This document shows, one piece after another, positions 10,827-21,791 of a stretch of 64,000 nt of DNA; the first letter of the stretch is position 1; each line of letters starts with the position of its first letter. A program made the translations under genes and the position numbers. The notes below the pieces were generated by a model. That model worked only from the letters and a program-made list of their open reading frames with translations, was not told where the DNA came from and did no database searches. This DNA is from Solenopsis invicta. Taxonomy: Eukaryota > Arthropoda > Insecta > Hymenoptera > Formicidae. Where the stretch lies: NCBI RefSeq assembly GCF_016802725.1, contig NC_052679.1, positions 3,286,001 through 3,350,000 on the forward strand, given 5' to 3'.

Positions 10827-13079
10827 GACAAAGACGTGAACGGATCGAGTCGGGCCGGCTGCGAGTCGCTTTAATTGCTCTTAATTTGCCCCGTAGATTC
10901 TATGAGATTTATTCTGGTACCGGCGCTATCTAAAAATAACGCGTAAGGCGACGGGCACGCAATCGTTTCATTAAAAGTGCATTAATTTGTGGCTGGTGGC
11001 GGCGGCGGTCGACCCTTGATGCAATCCAAGGCGAACTTAACGGTTGCTCAACTGCACCGAAGATGAGAACTGCATAACGCGACGGTCTCAGGACTTGAAG
11101 TTGGAAACTTCGAACTCGGTTTTGCCGAAGCCATATTTTATGCGGCTGTCTCGTTTCCTGACGAGATTACAAGTATTCAACTATTTTCCTGATTAATACA
11201 CGGCCACGGTAGAGCTGTTGCGTAACATAGTTACGCTATGTGTGCCAAATAGCTCTTTTGCCGCGTGATTTTTACTTTTTTTTAAATATATATATGTATA
11301 CTAATGCATGCATAAGTCATTAATTAATGACTTGGAAAAGTTCTTATCTGCAGCGAAGCGTGCATAATATTTGCGTGGTATGTCAACTTGAAGAATTTGA
11401 TACGTTACATAAGTAATTACATCGGTATTTTGTGATACGCACATGACAGCCGTACGTGAGTGTTATTTGAATAAGCTCAATCATAGGGAACGTTTAATAT
11501 TACTTTTAACAGTGGCATGAAATAGTCGGTTTACACCTCGGCTTACACACACGCGTTTAGGTATCTCTCATACGCACATCTTTTTTTGCAAAAAGATTTG
11601 TTCATCACCACTCGAAGTCGTCTTTGAAAGGTACTAAACGTAACATCATTTTTACAAGTGCATATAAAAATTATCAAGTGACTCTTACATAATGCTTAAA
11701 CATTTTTAGAAAATATTTGTTTGTATGGTTGTGTGTATTATAAAGAAAATATTGGATATATAAATATTACAACTAATTGTAGCCGACGCACGAGAAATTA
11801 AGAAAAGAAACACGCGGAACACAAATATTGTAAGAAGTGCGTTAAGTGTTAAATCGAGCTAACGTTCCGAGAGAACAGGGTTGTTGAATTAGAGCATCTC
11901 TGAAATATGACTGGAGGATAAGAAAGCTTTGTGTAAGTTTCGCTCCATGAAACGAACGATACGGACAATTACGCGCTTCTTGTGATGTTTAATAGGGGGG
12001 AAGATACGCCGCCGTACTTCAATGGGAGACGAATAGAGACACTCGGGCGGCGGCTACCGTTCCTTTAACTCGGCACTTCCTCCGGAGGGTCGAATTCTAA
12101 AACACGGCCGCGAATTCCCGCGTTCGCGCTTATTGTCGGTTGTTTAAGGCCTGCATTCCCAGAGCGTGAGTCTCGCTCTCTTTTTCTCCGTTCGTTGCTG
12201 CTATCCCCCACCGACTCCCTCGTACGGTACACGCATTATCTTACGTAATCGTGTGACGCCCGCTGCCGCCGCCGTCTCCGTCGCCACACCAACTCTCTCG
12301 CCCAGACATGAATGAGTGACTCACGCCGCACCTCGATACGTCCACGCACACACGACGCACGGCGTGTACGCGATCGTTTTTCGAGTACCGTTCGTTCGTG
12401 TCGGCGGTATCAGAGACAGCTTACACGCCTGCTCTCTCTCTCTCAACGGCTGATACTCTCGTACGCACCGACAGAAAATTACGGTATTTTGAGTTATGCA
12501 AACAAACATAATATTAACTAATTATCCAGAGGGAGAGAGATAATTTTCTCAGAGATAGGCGAATATAAGGGATTAAACGGTCGATTATTAATCAAAGTTG
12601 AGACGGCGAGATAACAAAGCGGAAATTGCTCGAGAAAATCGATAACCGGTCGATAATCGGCGTTGCATGCGTGAGAAGGCCGCGGAGTGAATATTTTCGT
12701 GACGCGGGAGAAAGAAGTGACGAGGCGAAAAAAAAAGATAATTCAAATTTCAGGCGTACCGTAATTTACAAGGTGAATTACATAGTACGCCATGACGAAA
12801 TTACAGTACACAAATACCGCAATTATAGTAAGCTCCGCGCAGTACATGCGTTCGCTGCAGGGACTCTCTCGTGTAGAGTCACCATCGCCGCAGCCGCGTT
12901 GTAAAGTTGTACCACGCGGAAAATGCACTCGCGGTTGCGCGAGACACGCGTGAACGTAGGTATTTCCTCGATGAAATATCTTCGATATCCCCGTGCGCGC
13001 AATCTCTCGCCTCATAATACGTATATCGGAAAAATTGCACGAGACGAACGTTTCGCGACAAACATATTTGCGATAGGGC

Positions 13080-13080
<1 letters not shown>
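10827..13080. other. Gene-free stretch with a short hairpin
   Basis: Mixed composition, AT-rich at 11270-11800 and CpG-rich from 12000. A hairpin at 11199-11267 is listed separately. The short frames at 12312-12521 and 12626-12904 have no recognisable motif. Nothing else is supported. Confidence 0.35.
11199..11267. other. Imperfect hairpin, about 70 nt
   Basis: The inner stem GAGCTGTTGCGTAACATAG pairs with CTATGTGTGCCAAATAGCTC across a five-base loop (TTACG), with three or four mismatches. A further CACG/CGTG pairing closes the outer end over an internal loop. The size is compatible with a small precursor-type hairpin, but I recognise no known microRNA sequence. Chance is not excluded. Confidence 0.3.

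Positions 13081-13120
<40 letters not shown>
13081..13120. repeat. (TC)n microsatellite, 20 units
   Basis: Forty uninterrupted bases of TC. The Arg-Glu runs in minus-strand frames at 12743-13292 are translations of it. Confidence 0.99.
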
Positions 13121-13121
<1 letters not shown>

Positions 13122-14775
13122 ACCCCGGCCACAAATCCGAAGCACAGGACTAGTTGTCCTACGGCTCGTGCGATCCGACTTGGAAATTTCGCGTGGCTGT
13201 GGCAAACAGGAAGTCTGAAACTCGCCGAAATTATGGCGGTGCATCGCCGCTTGTGGCTCTAGCACGTTTGTAACGTACCTGTAAAGACACATGGAGTTAT
13301 TTATCGGCGTCGATTAGCGGAGAGTTATCTCTCTCTCCGTCGTTCTATTTATCGTATCTGCGCTCAGATTAATGGCACAACTAGTTTGTAGCTCGGAGGC
13401 TGCGTATATTTAAATAAACTGCGAATTATAACGCGCACGCCGACACGTACGCTAACGGCTATTTATAATCCGCGGAGTCAAAGGCGGACGTGATTTTTTA
13501 AAAATTCTCCATTCTCAAAACGATACGCTATAATAAATTACGGGCCGGCGAACGATCGTCCCGCGTGTCCTGTCGTTATTAATGCGATTTTTTTTACAAC
13601 GCTCTACTCCCGTTCTAAACACGAAAAGTCATTTTGAAATCCTGTTTCGTGGCTATGTGCGCTTGATGTATCATCGAAAATATCTGACGATAATTGCTAT
13701 CTGAGAAACCATTTTTCGTGTCGCTCGTTAATCGTTTTATTAATCTCGAAACCTGTTTACAAAATGTAACTTTGTTAACGATAAAATATAAAATCGACTA
13801 GTATATCGAGTTCTACATGTGTCGCAATATGTTAGCAGAGAATAAATCGATGTTATCGATTAATGAATGCTCCCACAATCTTGCACATTTATCTCGCATC
13901 AGCAACGATTTCTCAAATAACGTAACAAAAATAGAGTGACAAAAATAGCGCGATGTAAACAAGCCTACGACCGCGGACTTTGGAGTTCGCATGGTGAGTT
14001 TTCTGCACGACGAACGTTGGTCGTTTAACGAGCACTTAATGTCTCCGGTCGAAATGGATATACGCGCGTGTATAACGCCATAAGCAGCCCAGGTGCGGGT
14101 CTATCGACGATGGGACAAAAATCGTCGGGAGTTGGGACAGCGTATAGAGTTGGTACGTTCCCATTGCATAGCGGATAGAGTCATTGTGGGCTATTTATGG
14201 TCTCGGCACCAATGCATTTAGAAAGTGGCTTATCTGCAACGATGGGGGCATGACTCAACCGTTCGTGTAAACGGTATTAATACCTTCGCGTGGTCCGATC
14301 GCAACTTGGTGACGAAAGGAAGGAGTCCCATGTTTTATTATGGGCATCTTGTGCATGGCATTGCATCAGTCGACGAAAAGGGGTGGGAAACGTTAGTATT
14401 GGATGGTCACATAGAATAATGAGAAATAAACATCCTATAATCGTATCTTTGTTTTTATTATTATTTTCTTTGCTTATTGTATGAATATTATTTTAAAAAT
14501 GTATTATTCTTTGAAACCCAATCATAGATGTTCCATAGGTCTCGTCGATTTCTATCCATGAAAATTTCTCGAAATTTCAAAAGTAATAAAATTACACTAC
14601 ATTTTATTTTTTTCAAAAAGAAGTACAAACATTTGTTCTAGAAAATGTGTTAATAAATTAAAAAAATTTTTTTTGACGATTTTAAATAGATAAAAAAATG
14701 ATCAGAGAGAGAGAGAGAGAGATATCCATGATTGAATCAACAAGGTACCTTTTTTTCATAAAAAAATATATAAAA
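13121..14775. other. Gene-free stretch
   Basis: CpG-rich to about 13500, then AT-rich. A 64-codon plus-strand frame at 14225-14419 (starting MAYLQRWGHDSTVRVNG) has balanced composition but no recognised domain and no splice context. It is noted only as an unconvincing possibility. A short (GA)n tract lies at 14704-14722. Confidence 0.35.
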
Positions 14776-15030
14776 AGAATTTTGTTATCACTGTAAAATT
14801 ACTAGAACAACTTTTCTAATATAATTTAGCAAAAAAGAGATAACTTTTATTAATTTTCTCAAAATAAAAACTTTGATGTTTTTCCCTGTAACTTCTAGTA
14901 TTATATAAAATATGTAGAAGTTACGGGGCAAAATATCAAAGTTTTCATTTTGAGACAATTAATAAATTCATTTCTTTTTTAATGTATTAGGAAAGCTGTT
15001 CTAGTAATCTTATAGTGATAACAAAATATT
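14776..15030. mobile_element. Foldback (hairpin) element, about 255 bp
   Basis: The left arm (14776-14897) runs AATTTTGTTATCACTGTAAA, TACTAGAACAACTTTTC, AATTTTCTCAAAATAAAAAC, TTTGATGTTTTTCCCTG and TAACTTCTA. The right arm (14912-15030) is its reverse complement in the same order, ending TTCTAGTAATCTTATAGTGA then TAACAAAAT. The loop is about 14 bases. Arm identity is high over about 115 bp, with small indels. It is noncoding, and no second copy was seen in the window. This is typical of a MITE or foldback remnant. The exact termini and target duplication are not clear. Confidence 0.75.
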
Positions 15031-16239
15031 CTAGCTTGTGAACCTCGTTACCGCGATTTATCGAGCGAGTTGTCAGTGTTCATTAAGCGGCGCGATATGT
15101 GCGTTTATTAGGAGAACTAATCGGATTCCCTGGTACATATGGGTGTTCAGCATAAGAATGATAACCGTTGCGCTCGCGCGACATTGCAACGCGCGCGTTG
15201 TGAAAATTATGTATCATGAATTCATTATCACCAGCACTATGCTAATTTCGAAGCGGAAAACCACTCGTCTCGGATACGCCGGTGATAGGTGTTAAGCGAA
15301 ATCGCGAGAGCGTCCGTGACTTCGTTCAAGCTATCAACTCGCTCCGCGATAACATGACTGGTTTGGGTCGCAGAATTGAACGGAGCAGTGCGTTTCTCTA
15401 AATGATGGTAATACGATTCACGAGTAAATATCGAGACATTTAACACAAATTTCGAAGTCATAAGAGATAACGTTGCTTGTTTATGGAAATAATGTGTTGG
15501 TAATTACATTAGTCCGAATTCTTAAACAATCCCGATTGTAAAAGTTTGCTATCGCTGTAAATATACTGTAAGGATGATTATTTTATGGATTATTCGCGCT
15601 TTGAGTCTCCTTGACATTGTAAAAAATCGGAAAAAAAGTCACGCGTCTTCGTTTATATAGTCACAGCATATATTGAAAAATCGTTTGGCTCAACGGAGTC
15701 GGAATTAAACTTGAGAGACGCGACGTGCAAGCAGGAAATACGTGAGAGGGGAAAGATGTTCGCTTAATGACACATTTCCGAAAGACAGCTCGAGAAAATT
15801 TCAACGGCGCGGCAGCGGCGGCGAAATCTCAAGGAGAGAGAGAACGCGCTCCTAAAATATTAGTATAAGCGCGATAAAAATATTGTCCTCTCGCACACCG
15901 TACGTCAACGTCGCGCAGCAAAAGGGATTACATCGGATATTATTTTTTAAAGTACAGTCTCCTCGCACCCTCCCGCACGCGAAGATCCACGCGCGATCGC
16001 TCGCTCGTGCGCTTTATTTTTTATTTCTTCGTCTCTTTCTCCACGAGCGTACAAGAAAATTTACTCCCGCAGACAGACCGGGGGCGGCTTCTTTTCCCGT
16101 TCGGCGATCATTTTTCAATTTGTCAGTGTCTGCCGCCGCAAGAGCGCGCGGACGCTTATTTTTACGAAAAACGTCCGCACCGACGTGTCCGCACCCGTGT
16201 GGACATTACATTAATACTTGTCCCACGTGAGTTTGCGGG

Positions 16240-16320
16240 TGGTCCGAGACTTAATTTCGGACACTGTCCACTCGGTAACGGACTCGCATCGCCGACTAGC
16301 TCGGAGTGCCGTTACCGAGT
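16240..16320. other. Two adjacent hairpins, one with a 12-bp perfect stem
   Basis: ACTCGGTAACGG (16270-16281) and its exact reverse complement CCGTTACCGAGT (16309-16320) enclose a second four-base stem (ACTC/GAGT) and an 18-base loop. Immediately upstream GTCCGA and TCGGAC (16242-16262) form another short stem. This is more structured than the surroundings, but no known RNA family is recognised. Confidence 0.4.
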
Positions 16321-16947
16321 AACGCTCAGCGGGAATAGCACGCGGCGGAGGGATCCTCGAGACACTTCTGGCGGTCCGAGACGACCCGAAATGCCTGAGA
16401 ATAAACCAGGTTCATTCTCATTTAGGCGCAACTATGAGAATCCCCCCGCGATGCGAAACTTCAGAATTAACCTGTCAACTGGCACAAACAAACCCGAGCG
16501 CTAACATACGTTAGCGAAGTAAACTCTGATCGATTCGTTGTCTAGCCAGCGCAGGGACAAACGTCTACTCGCCAAACATTAGAAATCAAAACAATAATTT
16601 ATAAACATTTACTTAAACAAATCTAAAAAAAATTTGCATAGAGAATGATAAAATTATTTGACTTGCAAATTCTCTCATTTTAATTTTCTAAACTATATCT
16701 CTAAATAATGTCAGATAATGATTACCTTAGTATAATGTATGTTTTTATTAATAAAGTAATATGTGCGATTTTGCTTGAAATTATTCCTTTTCAAGTTCAA
16801 TAGTTTGTCAGTATTTCGTAAAGAGTAAAATTTTTATTTTCTTGTAAAAAAAGGTTTTAGTAAAATATATGTTTCACTTGAGGTCTCATTTATCTTAATG
16901 CAAAAATATAATATTACCCTCTTTACTTTTTATATATTTCTTTGCTA

Positions 16948-16951
<4 letters not shown>

Positions 16952-16987
<36 letters not shown>
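16952..16987. repeat. (AT)n microsatellite
   Basis: About 18 uninterrupted AT units in an AT-rich context. Confidence 0.98.
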
Positions 16988-16989
<2 letters not shown>

Positions 16990-18113
16990 CGTTTTTTATA
17001 TTATTACAAATTTACTAACGACCTTCTTAAAATTTCACTGAAAATGATGCAGCGTATAACGCATTCGGGTCATACTAACAATAAGCTGACTAAAATTAAC
17101 GATTGCTGTAATTAATATAGAACATAGTTTGAGCCAGAATTAGCGGTGTGAAATCAGGTTTCACGTGTGAGTAATCGTTCCGCTTCTCGGCTGAGCGCAG
17201 TCCCGATTAATCTCTAATTAAAATGTGACTATTGAACTGTCCGTGTCCAAAAATATGACACTCCATTCTCAACCGGTACACTCCTCAGACGAGATTCAAG
17301 CTAACTGCGAAAACGGGCCTAAGTAATGGATGCAACCTTCGATTCCAACGATGTTTACAACCGAGGTTTCACTGAACTAGTTTCCCGCCGAGTGCGAGTG
17401 TGGTGCAAGGATATGGCACACATACCGAAGCGCACGGAAAGGTGTATCGCCTCCAAGTCACGGTGTGCATCTACGTAAATTAAAGGGGTTGCGAAAACAA
17501 CGGTTTAACATAGATAACTAGTAGCCAATTTGCCTTAAATCGAGGTCGAACCGAAGCTACCGTGAAGAAAAACAAGCGCACTCGTTTTATCTCATCAGTT
17601 TGACGATCTGATTTCCTTGAATTAGTATTATAACAAGTTTGCGCTTTTACCAATAGGAATATGCCGCGATAAAAGTGGAAAAATACCGCATTTGGATATT
17701 GCTTAGCCGTTAGTTCTCGGCGCTCGTTATCGACGATTTTCCATTTGCCGAGATGTCATTCTCCTTCTCGGCAAATTTAGCCGCTGACATTTACGTTCTA
17801 TTAGAAAACGCAATTGACGTACGAATTATAGATTACTTAATCACCCTCAATCCGACTAGTTAACAAGAAGCTCTCGCCGACCCATATGCTCCTCTCTCTT
17901 TCTCTTTTTCTTCCGTCATCACCGTTGCGCTGTGTGATTCGCGCGCAATCACAGTACACCAATAATACACTGGCAAATGCTAAATCAGTGCCACCTGGCC
18001 TGAATAATGCCTCTAAAAATAACGTGAACTCGTCTTTAAAAAGAGACTCGGAAGCTCGACCGACCATCAGCTTCGCCGCTAATCCCGAATATCTATCGAG
18101 CTAGCCGCCTCTC

Positions 18114-18357
18114 TCCTCCACCGCAAAATTAATTTTTAAATATTTAAAAACTTTGCGCTAATTAGGTGCTAATTTTGTACTAAAGTTCGAAATTGGCTGC
18201 TCCGGCAAATTTGGTATTAAAAAGAGAATTTTATAACCAGCCAGCCATAACTAATTTTTTTAACTCCTGTCAAACAGTTCGAGCACCTAAATTTATACTT
18301 TAGCACCAAATTAGTACTTAATTTTAAAATATTTTAAAATCAATTTTGCGCTGGTGG
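18114..18357 (+). mobile_element. Terminal hairpin element D, left end of the palindrome
   Basis: This 240-bp unit is itself an inverted repeat. Outer CCTCCACCGCAAAATTAATT faces inner CAATTTTGCGCTGGTGGGAG, and internal GCTAATTTTGTACTAAAGTTCGAAATT faces ATTTATACTTTAGCACCAAATTAG. The same unit in inverse orientation ends the right arm at 22352-22590. Each palindrome end is therefore a complete short element and not a single terminal repeat. Confidence 0.75.
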
Positions 18358-18420
18358 GAGGGACTAGCTTAGGCAAATGATGCTTATTTTGACGATGCGT
18401 GTGAAAAAATTTTAGCTTTG

Positions 18421-18440
18421 TCTCTCTCTCTCTCTCTCTT
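18421..18440. repeat. (TC)n microsatellite in left arm only
   Basis: A (TC)n followed by poly-T occupies the left arm. The matching place in the right arm (about 22300) has no such run, so this expansion post-dates palindrome formation or was lost on one side. Confidence 0.9.
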
Positions 18441-18511
18441 TTTTTTTTCTCGTTAACACGGAATAAGATAATCATTGCGATGTTTCAAACTGTTTGGGAA
18501 TTTTAACTCAC

Positions 18512-18555
18512 CGAACCGATGCGCAGCAGCGAAGTTGTAACACATCTGCATTAAT
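18512..18555 (-). pseudogene. Decayed leader exon 2, left arm
   Basis: On the minus strand this 44-nt block is preceded by TTTACAG and followed by GTGAGT, that is, intact acceptor and donor. It ends GCTGCTGCGCATCGGTTCG, matching exon 2 of the locus at 55862-55912 (GCTGCTGCGCGTCGTGCCG at 55896). It is about 7 nt shorter than that exon, which breaks the reading frame. It is therefore a noncoding copy with preserved splice signals. No expression evidence is available. Confidence 0.6.
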
Positions 18556-18644
18556 CTGTAAAGTACATATAAATTCAAATTATAATAGCATCCAAAATAA
18601 TTTTTTTTAATTTATATTAAATTAAAATTGTAATTTTTTAAAGA

Positions 18645-18890
18645 TAAATTATTCAAAACAATTATAATATGGATAATCAAATAGATTTAATATTTTACTT
18701 GTAAATTAAATCTATGAAATAACAAAAACAATATTTTGTATGGAAATGTTTCTTTTTTCTTTTTTTGCATAGATGATTTTTTAAGTAGGAAAAACAGTTA
18801 AACTAAAGTTTATGTGTTTTAAAAATAATTAGTTGAAGATAAAAATCAATAACTTTTTAATTTTATTATAAAACTATCTACTCTGATTAT
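18645..18890 (-). repeat. Family E AT-rich dispersed repeat inside left arm
   Basis: It carries the family blocks AAAACAATTATAATATGGAT, TGTAAATTAAATCTATGAAA, TTTTTTGCATAGATGATTTT and AAAATAATTAGTTGAAG in the same order as the copy at 63058-63454. It sits within the predicted intron between the two decayed exons. The right arm has the mirror copy at the same place. Confidence 0.7.
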
Positions 18891-19170
18891 TTGAAACATC
18901 TACGTCTGTCTTTAAGCAGGCACTGTCATTTTAGCACACTCAAATGCGACTCGTACATCAGGAGATAATTTGCTATATTTTCGATCTATTTAAAATTGTT
19001 TACGGCAACTGTTTCACTACAATAACTGTGCTAGCCTAATCTATTAAAGTACATAGTCAGATTAGCAAAGATAATGAAAAAATAAGAATTAGAAATAGGA
19101 TCGGAGCATGAAAAAACATCGAAATTAATTGTAAAATAACATTAAAGTAGTTTATAAATCTCGTTTATAT

Positions 19171-19270
19171 CTCGTGGTTGCTCCGCCGTTACCTGTTGTC
19201 TTCCAGATCCTCTCTTGTTGCTGCTTGTTGTTTTTATGGCAATAACATTTACTTGCGAAAACACTACTAC
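19171..19270 (-). pseudogene. Decayed leader exon 1, left arm
   Basis: The reverse complement reads GTGTTTTCGCAAGTAAATG, then AACAACAAGCAGCAACAAG, GAGAGGATCTGG and GGCGGAGCAACCACGAG. It corresponds block for block to 21416-21518 in the right arm and to 55608-55727 at the intact locus. The donor dinucleotide is AT (ATATAA) instead of GT, so this exon could not splice normally. The ATG of the intact locus is ACG here. A TATA-like ATATTATAAG motif lies just upstream on the minus strand (19270-19279). Confidence 0.55.
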
Positions 19271-19385
19271 TTATAATATGGTCAGCAATAATTACTTCAA
19301 TACAACGTTCGCGCGACATCCTGGACGGCATTCCCGTTGATGGCACATAACGATTGCGCGACATCCTGGACGGTACTTCCGTGCA

Positions 19386-20260
19386 CGATGCGCAGTTCAT
19401 TACATTGCGACAACGAAAAGTTAACGCGAAACGACAAAAACGTTATCCGCATCCACTCGTCATCCGTGAAGCCGTCGGGGAAATTAACGCGGCAGACGAC
19501 GAATCTCGAGCGCCAGGGGTACGCGCGGCACCTTCACGCTGCGCCGGGAAGCGTAACTTAACCTAACTTTTTGATCGGTTGACCACAGCCGCTGCCGCTG
19601 TTAACATACACACACAACATGCGTGTCTCCGGACGATTATTATGTCCGCATTATTATCATGTACGAAATAACACTGAAAACAAACACCTGCGGATCAAAA
19701 AATACGATCGACCGACGGACGATGGATAACTGACACCGTCGCTTGCACGACGAATTTCAGTCGATCGGACTCTCACGAAATTCTAGCAAATTCTAGCAAG
19801 TTGCCAGTCTACTTGCGAGTACAGCGATAATCACCTTGATAACAGCCCTGCCGAAGTGCGCGATGCGCAGTTTATTATGTGGCGACAGCGGGAAATAAAT
19901 GCGAAACGGCAAGCAAACAGCGATTCGCCTCACTCGGCAGCCGACGGCAATGACGTTAGCCTAATCTCGAACGATAGGGACGCGCGGACACCTTCATGCG
20001 ACATCCTCACCTAACCGCAACGAGCGACTATTATGTTCGCGTTCTCGCGTACGCTGATAAACATACGAATTGAGATCGTAAACAAACACGATCGACCGAC
20101 AAGCGACGGATACTGACACCGTCATTCGCACGACGAGCTTTGATCGAACGGCTCTCACGAAACTCGCGGTCTAACAACAGATTGTCCGTACACTAGTACG
20201 ACGATAATCGCTTTTATGTGAAAATCGCACGACATCTCACACGACGCGCTGTTTATTGGC
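19386..20260. repeat. Direct repeats in the left arm of the palindrome
   Basis: CGATGCGCAGTTCATTAC (19386) recurs as CGATGCGCAGTTTATTATGT (19861) and as a degenerate CGACGCGCTGTTTATTGG near 20242. Each is followed by similar blocks (CGATCGACCGACGGACGATGG at 19706 and CGATCGACCGACAAGCGACGG at 20090; CTCACGAAATTCT and CTCACGAAACTCG). The repeat period is about 475 and then about 380 bp. A shorter 45-bp repeat (GCGCGACATCCTGGACGG) occurs at 19311 and 19356. The right arm mirrors the arrangement. Confidence 0.7.
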
Positions 20261-20283
20261 GCCATTAGCAATCAGTGTGGTCA

Positions 20284-20357
20284 TCTTTACGAAACCAGCG
20301 CGACCCGCTACCAACTAGGCGCCTAGTCACTAGGGGCCGCGCTCGTCGCGCGAAAGT
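20284..20357. other. Centre of the palindrome
   Basis: The 74-bp spacer separates the two arms and is itself partly symmetric: TTTACGAAACCAGCGCGACC faces GGCCGCGCTCGTCGCGCGAA. Within it sits the perfect 12-bp palindrome CTAGGCGCCTAG (20315-20326). Such a centre could nucleate hairpin extrusion. It shows no gene-like content. Confidence 0.7.
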
Positions 20358-20374
20358 GATCACACTGATTGCTA

Positions 20375-21345
20375 ATGGCGCTAATAAACTGCGCGTCGAT
20401 TGACATCGGAAGCATCGTGCAAGATGCCGTGCGATCTTCACATGAAGATGATTACCGTCGTACCAGTGTACTGGCAATCTGTTTGTTAGATCGCGAGTTT
20501 CGTGAGAGTTCGTTCGACCGAAGCTCGTCGTGCGAGCGACGGCCGACGGCGTCAGTGATCCGTCGCTCGTCGATCGATCGCGTTTGTTTACGGTCACAAT
20601 TCGTGTGTTTATCAGCGTACATGAGAAAGCGGACGTAACAATCGTCCGGAGACGTACGTGTGCTTAGCGTTAGCAACGGTTGCGGCCACCGGATCAAAGA
20701 TTATGTCGCTCGTTGCGGCGAGGTAAGGATGCCGCGTGAAGTTGTCCGCGCGTTCTCATCGTTCGAGAGTCGGCTAACGTCATTGCCGTCGGGTGCTGAG
20801 TGAGGCGGATCGCAGTTCGCCTGCCGTTTCGAGGTTAATTTTCTGTCGCGACGTAATAAAGTGCGCATCGCGTACTTCGGCGGAGTTATTATCAAGGTAA
20901 TTATCGCCGTACTCACAAGTAGACTGGTAACTTGTTAGATCGCAAATTTCATGAGAGTCCGTTCGATCGAAACTCGTCATGCAAGCGACGGCATCAGTGA
21001 TTCATCGCCCATCGGTTGATCGCATTTTTCGATCCGCGGATGTTTGTTTTCAGTGTTATTTCGTACATGATAATAATGCGGACATAATAATCGGCCGGGA
21101 ACACGCGTATTGTGTGTGTTTGCAGCGGCAGCGGCTATGGCCAATCGGCCGAAAAGTTAGGTTAGGTCAAGTTACGCTTCCCGGCGCGGCGTGAAGGTGC
21201 CGTGCGTATCCCTGACGCTCGAGGTTCGTCGTCTGCCGCGTTACCTTCTCCGACGGCATCACGGCATGACGAGTGGATACAGATAACGTTTTCGTCGTTT
21301 CGCGTTAACTTCTCCTTGTCACAATGTAATGAACTGCGCATCGTG
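20375..21345. repeat. Direct repeats in the right arm of the palindrome
   Basis: This mirrors the left-arm repeats. AATAAACTGCGCGTCG (near 20383), AATAAAGTGCGCATCGCG (near 20856) and AATGAACTGCGCATCGTG (near 21327) mark three successive units, with GTCAGTGATCCGTCGCTCG and ATCAGTGATTCATCGCCC as internal markers. Composition is clearly more GC- and CpG-rich than the outer arm. A GTTAGGTTAGGT motif (near 21157) also occurs as its complement in the left arm. Confidence 0.7.
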
Positions 21346-21400
21346 CACGGGAGTACCAGGATGTTGCGCGATTGTCGTATCGAAGTGATTATTACTGACC

Positions 21401-21410
21401 ATATTATAAG
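21401..21410 (+). promoter_or_regulatory. TATA-like motif conserved in both arms
   Basis: GACCATATTATAAG occurs immediately upstream of the exon-1-like block on the right arm and, inverted, at 19270-19283 in the left arm. Its position about 15 bases before the first exon homology suggests an outward-facing promoter in each arm. Promoter activity is inference. Confidence 0.3.
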
Positions 21411-21415
21411 TGGAA

Positions 21416-21518
21416 GTGTTTTTGCAAGTGAATGTTAGTGCCATAAAAACAACAAGCAGGAACAAGAAAGGAGGAGGAGGACCTGGCAGGCAACAGGCGA
21501 CGGTGGTGCAACCACGAG
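21416..21518 (+). pseudogene. Decayed leader exon 1, right arm
   Basis: It starts GTGTTTTTGCAAGTG and continues through GGAGGAGGAGGACCTGG, CAACAGGCGACGGTGG and CAACCACGAG, ending at a good donor GTAAGC (21519). The intact locus at 55608-55727 has GTGTTTTCGCGAGTG, GGAGGAGGTGGCC, GAACAGGC-CGGGCGACGGCGG and GACCATGGG before GTGAGT. The start codon position reads ACG, so this copy would be an untranslated leader. Splice competence to exon 2 (22152) looks intact on this arm only. Confidence 0.6.
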
Positions 21519-21791
21519 GTAAGCGAGATTTATAAATTACTTCAGGTTGCTTTAAGATTAATTTCGACGTTTTTTCAAGCTTTGGTTCTATTAACATTTT
21601 TTATTTTTTGGTTATCTTTGCTAATCTGATTATAGGCTTTAAAACGAAATTGTACGAATTTGTAACGGCTGTTGCAAGAAATTTTAAATAGAGCAAAAAA
21701 ATAGCAAATAATCTTCTGTATGAGTCGCATTTGATTATGCTGAAATGGCTGCACCAACTTAATAATAGACATAGATATATCCAATAATTAG

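Larger units (their letters stand above)
15031..18113. other. Gene-free stretch with hairpin pair and (AT)n
   Basis: CpG-rich at 15700-16520, including a 165-codon plus-strand frame (16007-16504) that is Arg/Pro/Phe-rich with no recognisable motif and overlaps another frame. AT-rich 16560-17050 carries the (AT)n tract. A perfect 10-bp inverted repeat (ATTTGCCGAG/CTCGGCAAAT) lies at 17743-17776. No exon is supported. Confidence 0.35.

Noticed and set aside
16007..16504. 165-codon plus-strand frame
   Set aside because: It overlaps another frame at 15883-16230, contains hairpin DNA and shows no domain.
21157..21168. TTAGG-like motif suggesting insect telomeric repeat
   Set aside because: Only two units, mirrored in the other palindrome arm as ordinary sequence. 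It is not a telomeric array.
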